Shown piece after piece: positions 11,001-17,398 of a DNA stretch of 64,000 nucleotides. Position 1 is the first letter of the stretch. Every line of letters begins with the position of its first letter. Source of the stretch: Microbacteriaceae bacterium UBA1487 (lineage in GTDB: Bacteria > Actinomycetota > Actinomycetes > Actinomycetales > Microbacteriaceae); assembly GCA_002325245.1 (NCBI GenBank), contig DCRR01000014.1:10351-74350 (forward strand), in the 5' to 3' direction. Both the position numbers and the translations under genes were made by a program. A model generated the notes under the pieces. It was given only the letters and a program-made list of their open reading frames with translations, had not been told where the DNA came from and did not search any database.

Positions 11001-11009
11001 GAGACTCAC
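5097..11009 (-). CDS. Giant membrane-anchored Ig/cadherin-like and FN3-repeat protein
   Basis: About 1970 residues. A short cytoplasmic basic N-terminus is followed by one membrane helix (about residues 15-35). Residues ~40-370 look like irregular beta-propeller blades. From ~400 to ~1475 there are about a dozen repeats with the VAxDD...G...VLxNDxDxDG pattern of bacterial Ig/cadherin-like domains. From ~1480 to the end there are four or five fibronectin type III-like domains ending in YDWEDFD. No LPXTG motif or C-terminal anchor is seen, so the protein hangs from its N-terminal helix. I chose the GTG giving a GTGA overlap with the kinase stop; a GTG at 11030 is also possible. It probably acts as an outward-facing adhesive or scaffold protein; the ligand is unknown. 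Confidence 0.88.
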   Translation of the reverse strand: MSLVLGEWIKRNRAAFAAGVSGTVIAAMVVAVAIISPGYATQRVSLNDGAVWVANLASQALGRANPEVLELNTVIETDVASGEVVQAGESVFLVDSVNSTLDLVDPSTALITERIALPSEDPRVLIAGDRVVIHSAGTGEVWLTPLAELGSFDPASPSVLSLGEQSFLSVDDAGVVFAASPELGEVYRLDLAQGARASESWTFESDETAADYQLTSVGGRWVMLDPTGGRLISAAGVVALGGAVELGDEPVLQTPSSSGDAVYLATGAGLARVVLATGTVETLVSGTVGSAAAPVVSDGCVFAAWTGGLAWRDCVGAEPTELALAEMPIDASLAFARNGDQVVLNDARGGASWAVADLGQLIDNWDELITADQQQEQVVNDLDTPPEIDPQQQPPVAVDDEFGARPGRATVLPVLLNDYDANADVLVISEVDQLDESIGRVDLVSRNQQLQLTLDSDARGSFSLRYTITDGRGGTASAVVTVEVRGDQENSPPQQVRFSTATVASGERVSTSVLGDWYDPDGDPFYLSDASTAEPNSVSAKPDGVVVFSDAGEATGRSVVGVTMTDGRESAAGTLEVDVQPRGEVPIVIEPWVVVATAGEQVTVNPLTHVRGGTGTIRLTAVPEKTDVTITPNFEAGTFTLSTMRVGTQYLSFTVTDGDQTSTGLVRVDVSAPLDAGTKPITVPQTVFVRTLASATVDPTLTDIDPAGGVLVVTGVSDIPEGSGLTAEILDQREVRMTLRSPLDDGPVTLHYRISNGVADAEGTITVVEIPEPSRVQAPIATDDAVTVRVGDVVDIPVLDNDEQPDGQELELMSALAEDLPENSGLLFASGDELRYLAPEAAGNYSAVYAIRGEDGQVAQATVRISVREVDEETNSAPIPRTVTARVIAGESVQIDIPLSAVDPDGDAVQLIGVATNPEKGSVVSTAGGSIIYEAGEYSSGTDEFSYTVVDGLGARSEGTIRIGISPRLEGARNPVANEDIVSIRPGRTVSVRVLDNDSDPDGSPLRVVAAVPNAEESGVLVEVVDESIVRITPPEEAGRYSVVYTIENQYGGTSTNFVTVAVDPDAPLAVPVASDTVLTVAEVLDRSTIDVDVLGNVFFADGDVSELALNLVPGYSSSAQVLADGSVRVSIEGASQIIPFSVAHPEDSDVRAFAFLWVPGYDDALPQLDPTAPELVVESEQVLPIALNDYIVALGGQSVRLVDASTVRATHSDGGELVVDDQNLVYTSADRYFGPASITVEVTDGTSADDPDGRRAVLTLPITVEPRENQPPIFVGADVNFEPGQSREFDLIRLTNYPYDDIDELAYTALEPLPEGFTVEVNGQRMVITAALSTPAGTSAVARVGVRDAVNEGEPGSIRLSVVQSTAPLAQPVADSAVALRGETTVLDVLANDQVNNPFPSSPLTVVAIRGLGGADLPTGLTITPSADRSRVTVQVSETAEPVEVNFQYQVADATNNPSRYVWGNATVSVQDVPDPVTSFRVTEFGDRVLKLSWTPGAANNSPITGYEIRTTLASSGSVYSTTTCTTNVNCAITTPGNGPTNAVKFSITAINEVGASTAVSNAAGAIWSDIIPPPPVSLNSASLDKGLSVSWRKPESSGTASPIERYVVTVAGVSREITVSTSDAVGTLYSLDVAPVSGVVNGSSVQYTVSARNSAPNTLATWNQASGTGTPAWTPLVVGTPTASGVSSSSGTTVSAQWADVFNNNGRAITEYRVAITQGSNPPSCSSASSVGTAASTEFTGLSPNRDYMVVVYAKNGLGDCSEAATSARVITRATPGVVTSITTSNATSPGDNGRWDFRLTKITNESASADYVKYRLTGDGVDGSVSELVPVGSAYLVTQNASQYGTAISAEFLACKVWPEVTLCGSEWSAAFFIGTPVANVAPPGLSATVTSTGIGVEGEWRWSAPTAGAYELIQYRCGTSTWTTMPASGGGVCTASGAIQPDDLDIRITANGGSTYQRTYDWEDFD

Positions 11010-12415
11010 CCGTCCACGACGTCGACGCACTTCTCAGCGCTCGACGGCCCGGTCGCTCCCTGGCGGTACACGCGCACGGTGATGCACACCGTCTCCCCGG
11101 GCGACGCGGCGATCACGAACTGGGTCGCGGTCTGGAAGCTCTCGCTGCCGTCGCGAACCTGGATCTGGTACCGATCCTGCGGCTCGATCCCGGGATCGGC
11201 CCAGCTGAACTCGACCGTCCCGGCGGACTGGGTCGCCTGCACATCGCGCACCGTCGGGATGTCGCTGTCTCCGAGCGCGCTCACGAGCACGGCGAGCGCC
11301 GCGACGCCGAGCGCGATCGCGAGACCCGCGCTGGTCACGAGCAGCCAGGTGAGCGAGCGCGGCTGCGGCGGCGCGCTGCGCGCGTCCGAGGCGCCGGAGG
11401 AGACGGGTCGCGACGCCGGGGCTTCGCTCACGGCGGTTCCCTGCCCGCGACGCCGGCGCTGGCTTCGCGACATCGGCAGCGCGCTCGCGACCGGACGCAG
11501 CTGGGTGCGCTCCTCGAAGTCGGAGATCGTTCCGAGCGCCCAGTCGTCGCGGGCCAGCTCGACCGTCGTCTGCGGGACGCCGAGCTCGCTCTCCACGACC
11601 TGCAGCTCGCGCACGAACTCGAGCACGCTCGCCTGCCGAAGCGCGGGATCGCGCGACATCGAGCGACGCAGGATCTTCTCCAGCGAGGCGGGCACGTCCG
11701 GCCGGCCGATCGACTGCGGTTTCGCCCGCGTGATGCGGGACATCAGTTCGCTGGCGCTGTTGTCGGCGCCCTCCAGCTCGAACGGCGACTTCCCCGCGAG
11801 CAGCGAGTAGACGGTTGCTCCGAGCGACCAGACCTCGGAGGCGACAGACCCGGGGACCTCGTCGAGCAGCACCTCGGGCGCCGACCACGGGATCGACAGG
11901 CCGACCGACTCCTCCTGGCGCGCGCCCACGAGCGTGGAGGCGATGCCGAAGTCGGAGAGCACCGGATGCCCGTATGCCGTTGTCAGAATGTTGGACGGCT
12001 TGATGTCGCGGTGCAGCACGCCCGCACGATGCGCGGTCTCGATCGCGCTGCCGATCTTGATCGCGACGCGCAGCACCTCGGCGACGGGGATGCTCTCGGT
12101 GCGATAGCGCGCCGCCAGGCTGGGCGAGCAGAGCTCCATCACCAGGTAAGGCCTGCCGTCCGCCGACACGCTCGCCTCGTAGACGGTCAGGATGGCGGGA
12201 TGCGCACTGAGCCGCGCCATCAGGTTCGCCTCGGCTTGAAACATCTGCCGCACCTGATCGTTGACGATCTCGCGCAGCATCACCTTGACGGCGACCTGCC
12301 GACGCGGCATATTCTGCTCGTAGAGGAACACATCGGCGAAGCCGCCCGACCCGAGCACGTGAAGGTACGAGAATCCGGGCAGGATCGGGGGCGGTGAAGG
12401 CAGTCGTCGAGCCAC
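11006..12415 (-). CDS. Transmembrane Ser/Thr protein kinase with FN3-like ectodomain
   Basis: 469 residues from the GTG at 12415, which has GAGGGG six bases upstream; the GTG at 12421 abuts that site and is less likely. The kinase domain is complete: Gly loop GSGGFADV (22-29), Lys44, HRDIKPSN with Asp137, DFG with Asp155, then APE. A basic juxtamembrane linker and a membrane helix (~355-382) follow. The outer ~87 residues have a fibronectin III-like beta pattern with two Cys (VCIT and KCVD). PknB-type kinases usually carry PASTA repeats instead. Shared ectodomain type, operon and overlap with the giant FN3 protein suggest they sense or bind one another (inference). Confidence 0.93.
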   Translation of the reverse strand: MARRLPSPPPILPGFSYLHVLGSGGFADVFLYEQNMPRRQVAVKVMLREIVNDQVRQMFQAEANLMARLSAHPAILTVYEASVSADGRPYLVMELCSPSLAARYRTESIPVAEVLRVAIKIGSAIETAHRAGVLHRDIKPSNILTTAYGHPVLSDFGIASTLVGARQEESVGLSIPWSAPEVLLDEVPGSVASEVWSLGATVYSLLAGKSPFELEGADNSASELMSRITRAKPQSIGRPDVPASLEKILRRSMSRDPALRQASVLEFVRELQVVESELGVPQTTVELARDDWALGTISDFEERTQLRPVASALPMSRSQRRRRGQGTAVSEAPASRPVSSGASDARSAPPQPRSLTWLLVTSAGLAIALGVAALAVLVSALGDSDIPTVRDVQATQSAGTVEFSWADPGIEPQDRYQIQVRDGSESFQTATQFVIAASPGETVCITVRVYRQGATGPSSAEKCVDVVDG

Positions 12416-12447
12416 GGTCACCCCCTCAGCTGTCGCACGGTCGGTTC

Positions 12448-12453
12448 ATTCTA
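12448..12453 (-). promoter_or_regulatory. Possible -10 box for the kinase transcript
   Basis: Minus-strand TAGAAT lies 33 bases before the kinase GTG, in the only sizeable gap (55 bases) of the FHA-PP2C-kinase run. No convincing -35 box is seen. It may give extra expression of the kinase and downstream genes without FHA and PP2C. Confidence 0.35.
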
Positions 12454-12470
12454 GGGTTGCCCTCTGCCCG

Positions 12471-13325
12471 TCACCCCTGTTCAGCCCCCGAACTGGGGCG
12501 CGCGGCAGTCCGGGAGCTGCGCGCCTGGTGACGGCCCTTCGCGGGGCTGGTCACGACGTCCACGACGACGACGGTGACGTTGTCACGACCGCCCGCCTGA
12601 AGGGCCAGCGCGACCAGGATCTCGGCCGTCTCCGCGGGCGACATCCGCTCCGACAGCGTGCTCGCCAGCCGCTCGTCGTCGACCTCGCGCGTGAGTCCGT
12701 CGGAGCAGATCAGGATGCGCAGGCCGTCGCGCAGGGGCACTCCCCACAGGTCCGGCCTCGGGGTCTCATGGAAGCCGAGGGCGCGGGTGATGACGTTGCT
12801 CTCCGGGTGGCTCTCCGCCGCCGCCGCGTCGATCAGACCCGCGTCGACGAGCTCCTGGACGACGCTGTGGTCCACGGTGATGCGCTCCAGCCGGTCGTCC
12901 GCGAAGGCGTAGACCCGGCTGTCGCCGATGTTGAAGACGAGCAGCCCCGGAGTCTGCTCGAACAGGGCGAGCGCGACGCCGGTGACGGTCGTCCCTGCCC
13001 CGGCGGCGTACTCCTCGGCGATCTCGTCGATGTCGGCGACGGCGAGACGCAGCGCCGCATCCAGCTCGCCCACCTCGAGGTAGGGATTCGGCGTCGCCTC
13101 GGCGAGCCGAGCCACGGCTGCCGCGCTCGCCCGGTCGCCGGCCGAGTGGCCGCCCATCCCGTCGGCCACGGCGAAGATCGGCGGCTCGGCGAGCACCGAG
13201 TCCTCGTTGAGCTGGCGACGATGTCCGATGTCGGTGCGCGCCGCCCAGGACAGCACGAACTGCTTCCCCCGCTGGCCCGGCACCGTGAAGCGCCGTTCGA
13301 TGGCGTCCTCGCCGCGCTGGATCAT
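12471..13325 (-). CDS. PP2C-family protein phosphatase
   Basis: 284 residues from the ATG in the ATGA overlap with the FHA stop. The longer open frame upstream is only a shadow of the FHA gene. PP2C metal-site motifs are all present: RRQLNED, VADGMGGH, GTTVTG, NIGDSRVY, CSDGLTREV and GGRDNVTVVVV. It is therefore predicted to be an active Mn/Mg-dependent Ser/Thr phosphatase that reverses the adjacent kinase. It has no membrane segment and ends in a basic Ser/Arg-rich tail. The pairing of PP2C with an FHA protein and a kinase matches the logic of PstP/PknB or PppA/PpkA switches. Confidence 0.95.
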   Translation of the reverse strand: MIQRGEDAIERRFTVPGQRGKQFVLSWAARTDIGHRRQLNEDSVLAEPPIFAVADGMGGHSAGDRASAAAVARLAEATPNPYLEVGELDAALRLAVADIDEIAEEYAAGAGTTVTGVALALFEQTPGLLVFNIGDSRVYAFADDRLERITVDHSVVQELVDAGLIDAAAAESHPESNVITRALGFHETPRPDLWGVPLRDGLRILICSDGLTREVDDERLASTLSERMSPAETAEILVALALQAGGRDNVTVVVVDVVTSPAKGRHQARSSRTAARPSSGAEQG

Positions 13326-13897
13326 GAACTCGTTCCGCTCGTGGCCGGATCGTTGTCGGTGCGGGGTCCGGCCGTGATGCGCAGCAGGTTGCCGTCGCCG
13401 ACGTCGATGATCGTGCCCGGCACGACGACCGCCGAGTCCCCGCCGAGCAGCACCTGCGGTGCCGCCCCGGGCGGGGCCACCGTCGTGCCGTTGGTGGAGC
13501 GCAGATCGCTGACCACGACCGTGCTGCCGACGCACCGGAACTCGAGATGGGTCGCCGAGACCTCGCGCGTCGGCGACGGCAGCGAGACCAGTCGCGGGGC
13601 CGGCCCCACGGAGATGCGCGGCGCGCCGGGGTTCCGCCCCACGATGACGGTCGTGTCGAGGGCGATCTCGGCCCCGCTCGGGAGCACGAGGTGCAGCACC
13701 GTCGCGGTCGGATTCCTGTCGCGGCTGATCTCTCGGGCGAGCTCCTCGCTCAGCCCGCCCCACGCCGCGTCTTCGCGGGGCCCGGTCAGCCCCGCGATCG
13801 CGACGGTGTCCTCGAGCCGGTCGCGCTCGGACAGCTCCGCCGGCGTCAGCTCACGCGGCGGCACCGCAACAGTGTCGTCAAACGGGTCGGGGGCCAC
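13322..13897 (-). CDS. FHA domain-containing protein
   Basis: 191 residues. An N-terminal ~70-residue segment contains Thr in DDTVAV and EDTVAI, the kind of acidic-Thr motif phosphorylated in GarA/FhaB-type proteins. The FHA domain follows at about 75-180, with VGRNPG, REVSATH and RSTNGTTV as the phosphothreonine-binding Gly-Arg, Ser-His and Asn-Gly residues. It is the first gene of the operon. The GTG start is supported by a -10-like GACAAT exactly six bases upstream rather than by a spaced ribosome site. It is presumably the cytoplasmic reader of the adjacent kinase. Confidence 0.93.
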   Translation of the reverse strand: MAPDPFDDTVAVPPRELTPAELSERDRLEDTVAIAGLTGPREDAAWGGLSEELAREISRDRNPTATVLHLVLPSGAEIALDTTVIVGRNPGAPRISVGPAPRLVSLPSPTREVSATHLEFRCVGSTVVVSDLRSTNGTTVAPPGAAPQVLLGGDSAVVVPGTIIDVGDGNLLRITAGPRTDNDPATSGTSS

Positions 13898-13903
13898 TCC
13901 CCC

Positions 13904-13909
13904 ATTGTC
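13904..13909 (-). promoter_or_regulatory. -10 box for the FHA operon, leaderless type
   Basis: Minus-strand GACAAT, six bases, then the GTG start. The spacing predicts transcription beginning at the start codon. This is probably the main promoter of the whole kinase/MoxR operon. Confidence 0.45.
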
Positions 13910-13952
13910 TCGCGTTCCGACACCCGCGCTGACGCCGCGCGGCGCGTCGGCG

Positions 13953-15389
13953 CTACTCGCCGATGAACGACATCACGTGCTTGATGCGGGTGTAGTCCTC
14001 GAAGCCGTAATTCGAGAGATCCTTGCCGTATCCGGAGTGCTTGAACCCGCCGTGCGGCATCTCGGCGACCAGCGGGATGTGGGTGTTGATCCAGACGCAG
14101 CCGAAGTCGAGGTGCTTGGCGAAGCGCATGGCGCGCGCGTGGTCGCGCGTCCAGACGCTCGACGCGAGCCCGTACTTGACGTCATTGGCCCATCCGAGAG
14201 CCTGCGCCTCGTCGGTGAACTTCTGCACCGTGATCACCGGACCGAAGATCTCGGTCTGGATGACGTCATCCTTCTGCTGGAGGTTCGACACCACCGTCGG
14301 CTCGATGAAGTAGCCCGCCGACTCCTGGCGCGTCCCCCCGGTCTCCACCTGCGCGTGCGAGGGCAAGGCGTCGATCATCCCCATGACGCGCTCCAGCTGG
14401 GTCGCGTTGTTGACGGGGCCGTAGAAGGTCGAGGCGTCCGAGGGCATCCCGGTGGCGACGTTCTCCCTGACGTAGGCGACCATCGCCGCCACGAAGGCGT
14501 CGTGCACTTTCTCGTGCACGAGCACGCGCGTCGCCGCGGTGCAGTCCTGACCGGCGTTGAAGTATCCGGCGATCGCGATCCCCTCGACCGCCTTGTCGAT
14601 GTCGGCGTCGTCGAAGACGATGACCGGGGCCTTGCCGCCGAGCTCCAGGTGCACGCGCTTCAGGTCCGAGGAGGCGGCCTTGGCGACCTCCATGCCGGCG
14701 CGCACCGACCCGGTGATCGACACCATCTGCGGCGTCGGGTGCTCGATCATGCGCGCGCCCGTCGTGCGGTCGCCGGTGATGACGTTGAACACGCCCGCCG
14801 GGAGGAACTCCGCGGCGACCTCGGCGAACAGCAGAGTCGACTGCGGAGTGGTGTCGGAGGGCTTCAGCACGGTGGTGTTTCCGGCGGCGATCGCGGGTGC
14901 GACCTTCCAGACCGCCATGTTGAGCGGGTAGTTCCACGGCGTGACCTGGCCGATGACGCCGATCGGCTCGCGACGGATCCAGCTGGTGTGGTCCTTCATG
15001 TACTCAGCGCTCGCGCGACCCTCGAGGTTGCGCGTGGCGCCGGCGAAGAAGCGGAGCTGGTCGACCGAGAGCAGGATCTCGTCCTCGATGAGGCTCGCGC
15101 GCGGCTTGCCGGTGTCCTGGCTCTCGAGGTCGGCGAACTCCTCGGCGCGCTGCTCCATCGCGTCCGCAATGCGGAACAGTGCGAGCTGGCGCTCGGCAGG
15201 TGTCGCCTCGCCCCACTCCTCGAAGGCGGTCGCCGCCGCGGCGAACGCCGTGTCGACGGCGGCGGCGTCGGAGACGGGCGACTGCGCGTAGCCCTGCCCG
15301 GTCGCCGGGTCGATCACGTCGAATGCGCTGTCGGCGGTCGCGTCGACGTAGTCACCGTTGATGAAGTTCTTGAGTGTGCGCTCAGCCAT
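13953..15389 (-). CDS. Aldehyde dehydrogenase, probably gamma-aminobutyraldehyde type
   Basis: 478 residues. NAD(P)-dependent aldehyde dehydrogenase fold, with TPWNYPLNM, the LELGGKAP segment holding the general-base Glu, the catalytic Cys in NAGQDCTA, and EIFGPV near the C-terminus. NAGQDCTAATR and the overall pattern match the aminobutyraldehyde/betaine aldehyde branch, which oxidises 4-aminobutanal from putrescine to GABA. It is divergent from the Lrp regulator, aminotransferase and FAD oxidase genes, which fits putrescine degradation. The ATG at 15389 is preferred to the GTG at 15395 because TAAGGT ends six bases before it. Confidence 0.92.
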   Translation of the reverse strand: MAERTLKNFINGDYVDATADSAFDVIDPATGQGYAQSPVSDAAAVDTAFAAAATAFEEWGEATPAERQLALFRIADAMEQRAEEFADLESQDTGKPRASLIEDEILLSVDQLRFFAGATRNLEGRASAEYMKDHTSWIRREPIGVIGQVTPWNYPLNMAVWKVAPAIAAGNTTVLKPSDTTPQSTLLFAEVAAEFLPAGVFNVITGDRTTGARMIEHPTPQMVSITGSVRAGMEVAKAASSDLKRVHLELGGKAPVIVFDDADIDKAVEGIAIAGYFNAGQDCTAATRVLVHEKVHDAFVAAMVAYVRENVATGMPSDASTFYGPVNNATQLERVMGMIDALPSHAQVETGGTRQESAGYFIEPTVVSNLQQKDDVIQTEIFGPVITVQKFTDEAQALGWANDVKYGLASSVWTRDHARAMRFAKHLDFGCVWINTHIPLVAEMPHGGFKHSGYGKDLSNYGFEDYTRIKHVMSFIGE

Positions 15390-15395
15390 GACCAC

Positions 15396-15401
15396 ACCTT
15401 A
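15396..15401 (-). promoter_or_regulatory. -10 box of the aldehyde dehydrogenase gene, leaderless type
   Basis: Minus-strand TAAGGT followed by six bases and ATG. Together with the divergent Lrp box it brackets a ~90-base control region (15402-15491). That region holds the near-repeats CGGATTTCGC and CGGATTCGC, possible Lrp contacts. Confidence 0.45.
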
Positions 15402-15491
15402 CTTCGAGTCGCATCCATTCGATACTGCGGATTTCGCCACTTTCACCGGTACATATCTACGGATTCGCTTGTGGAGGTCGCTCTGCACTGA

Positions 15492-15497
15492 GAGAAT
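15492..15497 (+). promoter_or_regulatory. -10-like box of the Lrp gene, leaderless type
   Basis: GAGAAT followed by six bases and the ATG of the Lrp/AsnC gene. The GA at its start is less canonical than TA, so confidence is lower than for the other cases. Confidence 0.35.
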
Positions 15498-15503
15498 CGA
15501 TGC

Positions 15504-15971
15504 ATGTCAGCTCGCCAGAAGCCCCCGTCTCTCGACGCCGTGTCGAAGGGCATCATCGAGCAGCTGCAGGAGGACGGGCGTCGCTCCTATGCCGAGATCG
15601 GCAAGGCCGTCGGGCTCAGCGAAGCCGCCGTGCGCCAGCGCGTGCAGAAGCTCAGCGACGCCGGCGTGATGCAGGTGGTCGCCGTCACCGATCCGATGCA
15701 GCTCGGCTTCGCCCGGCAGGCGATGATCGGGGTGCGCGTCACCGGCGACACCACGGTCGTCGCCGAGGCCCTCGGCGAGATCCCGGAGATCGACTACGTC
15801 GTGCTCACCGCGGGGAGCTTCGATGTCCTCGCCGAGCTCGTCTGCGAAGACGACGACACGCTGATCACCCTTCTCAACCAGCGCATCCGCAACATCCCCG
15901 GGGTGCTGTCGACCGAAACCTTCGTCTACCTCAAGCTGCACAAGCAGCACTACAACTGGGGCACCCGCTAG
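15504..15971 (+). CDS. Lrp/AsnC-family transcriptional regulator
   Basis: 155 residues. The N-terminal winged helix-turn-helix (about 8-60) includes RRSYAEIGKAVGLSEAAVRQ. The C-terminal RAM/AsnC ligand-binding domain has the typical GSFDVLAEL near residue 110. Such regulators form octamers and respond to amino acids or related amines. Located between the divergent aldehyde dehydrogenase and the aminotransferase, it is most likely the local switch for polyamine use, possibly autoregulated. It lies 12 bases before the aminotransferase, so they are probably co-transcribed. Confidence 0.93.
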   Translation: MSARQKPPSLDAVSKGIIEQLQEDGRRSYAEIGKAVGLSEAAVRQRVQKLSDAGVMQVVAVTDPMQLGFARQAMIGVRVTGDTTVVAEALGEIPEIDYVVLTAGSFDVLAELVCEDDDTLITLLNQRIRNIPGVLSTETFVYLKLHKQHYNWGTR

Positions 15972-15983
15972 AAAGAGGCTCCC

Positions 15984-17387
15984 ATGAGCACCACGATTCC
16001 CACCCCCACCTCGATCGACGATGCGGCGCTGCAGCAGAAGGCGAAAGATCACCTCTGGATGCACTTCTCGCGCCAGTCGGTGCTTGAGGAGCACGGCGCG
16101 CCCATCATCGTGAAAGGCGAGGGGCACCACATCTTCGACAGCCACGGCCGCCGCTACTTCGACGGGCTCTCCGGGCTCTTCGTCGTCAACGCCGGCCACG
16201 GACGCCGCCGCCTCGCCGAGACGGCCGCGCGTCAGGCCGAGGAGCTGGCCTTCTTCCCGATCTGGTCCTACGCGCACCCGGCGGCCATCGAGCTGGCCGA
16301 CCGTCTCGCCAACCACGCTCCCGGCGACCTGAACCGCGTCTTCTTCTCGACCGGCGGCGGCGAGGCCGTCGAGACCGCCTTCAAGCTCGCCAAGTACTAC
16401 TGGAAGCTGCAGGGCCGCCCCACCAAGCACAAGGTCATCTCGCGGGCGGTCGCGTACCACGGCACCCCGCAGGGCGCGCTGGCGATCACCGGCATCCCGG
16501 CGATGAAGGAGATGTTCGAGCCGGTCACGCCGGGCGGATTCCGGGTGCCCAACACGAACTTCTATCGCGCCGCCGAGATGGGCGCCCCCGCCGACGACCT
16601 GGAGGCCTTCGGCATCTGGGCCGCCGACCGCATCGAGGAGATGATCCAGTTCGAGGGGCCCGAGACGGTCGCCGCGGTGTTCCTCGAGCCGGTGCAGAAC
16701 TCCGGCGGATGCTTCCCGCCGCCCCCGGGCTACTTCCAGCGGGTGCGCGAGATCTGCGACCGCTACGACGTGCTGCTCGTCGCCGACGAGGTCATCACCG
16801 GCTTCGGCCGGATCGGGTCGATGTTCGCCTCGACGCACTACGGCTTCCAGCCGGACATGATCACCTGCGCGAAGGGCATGACGAGCGGCTACTCGCCGAT
16901 CGGCGCCACCATCGTGTCCGACCGCCTCTACGAGCCCTTCCGTCACGGCACCACCGCGTTCTATCACGGCTACACCTTCGGCGGGCACCCGGTCTCGGCG
17001 GCGGTCGCGCTGGAGAACCTGGCGATCTTCGAAGAGGAGAAGCTCGTCGAGAACGTGCGCGAGAACTCCCCGGTGTTCCGGCAGACGCTCGAGAAGCTGC
17101 TCGACCTTCCGCTCGTCGGCGATGTTCGCGGCGACGGCTACTTCTTCGGCATCGAGCTGGTCAAGGACAAGGCGACACGGGAGACCTTCAACGACGCCGA
17201 ATCCGAGCGCTTGCTGCGCGGCTTCCTCTCGAAGGCACTGTTCGAGGCGGGGCTGTACTGCCGCGCCGACGATCGCGGCGACCCGGTGATCCAGCTCGCG
17301 CCGCCGCTGACGATCGGGCCCGCCGAGTTCGACGAGATCGAGCAGATTCTGCGCTCGGTGCTGACCGAAGCCACCTCGCACCTGTAG
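15984..17387 (+). CDS. Class III aminotransferase, putrescine/diamine type
   Basis: 467 residues, PLP-dependent fold type I. The N-terminal HLWMHF and the HIFDSHGRRYFDGLSGLF motif are typical of omega-amine:pyruvate/putrescine aminotransferases (SpuC-like). The PLP Asp lies in LLVADEVITGFGR, and the Schiff-base Lys is in TCAKGMTSGYSP. The good ribosome site GAAAGAGG precedes the ATG. Context with a gamma-aminobutyraldehyde-type dehydrogenase, an FAD amine oxidase and an Lrp regulator points to removal of a terminal amine from putrescine or a related amine. Exact substrate not provable here. Confidence 0.9.
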   Translation: MSTTIPTPTSIDDAALQQKAKDHLWMHFSRQSVLEEHGAPIIVKGEGHHIFDSHGRRYFDGLSGLFVVNAGHGRRRLAETAARQAEELAFFPIWSYAHPAAIELADRLANHAPGDLNRVFFSTGGGEAVETAFKLAKYYWKLQGRPTKHKVISRAVAYHGTPQGALAITGIPAMKEMFEPVTPGGFRVPNTNFYRAAEMGAPADDLEAFGIWAADRIEEMIQFEGPETVAAVFLEPVQNSGGCFPPPPGYFQRVREICDRYDVLLVADEVITGFGRIGSMFASTHYGFQPDMITCAKGMTSGYSPIGATIVSDRLYEPFRHGTTAFYHGYTFGGHPVSAAVALENLAIFEEEKLVENVRENSPVFRQTLEKLLDLPLVGDVRGDGYFFGIELVKDKATRETFNDAESERLLRGFLSKALFEAGLYCRADDRGDPVIQLAPPLTIGPAEFDEIEQILRSVLTEATSHL

Positions 17388-17398
17388 GCCGCCGAGCC

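Noticed and set aside
7374..11810. 1478-codon open frame on the plus strand
   Set aside because: It mirrors the giant Ig/FN3 gene and part of the kinase gene. The translation is His/Arg/Asp-rich without domains, as expected for an antisense shadow in high-GC DNA.
12528..15491. 987-codon plus-strand open frame
   Set aside because: Antisense to PP2C, FHA and the aldehyde dehydrogenase, all of which carry intact active-site motifs.
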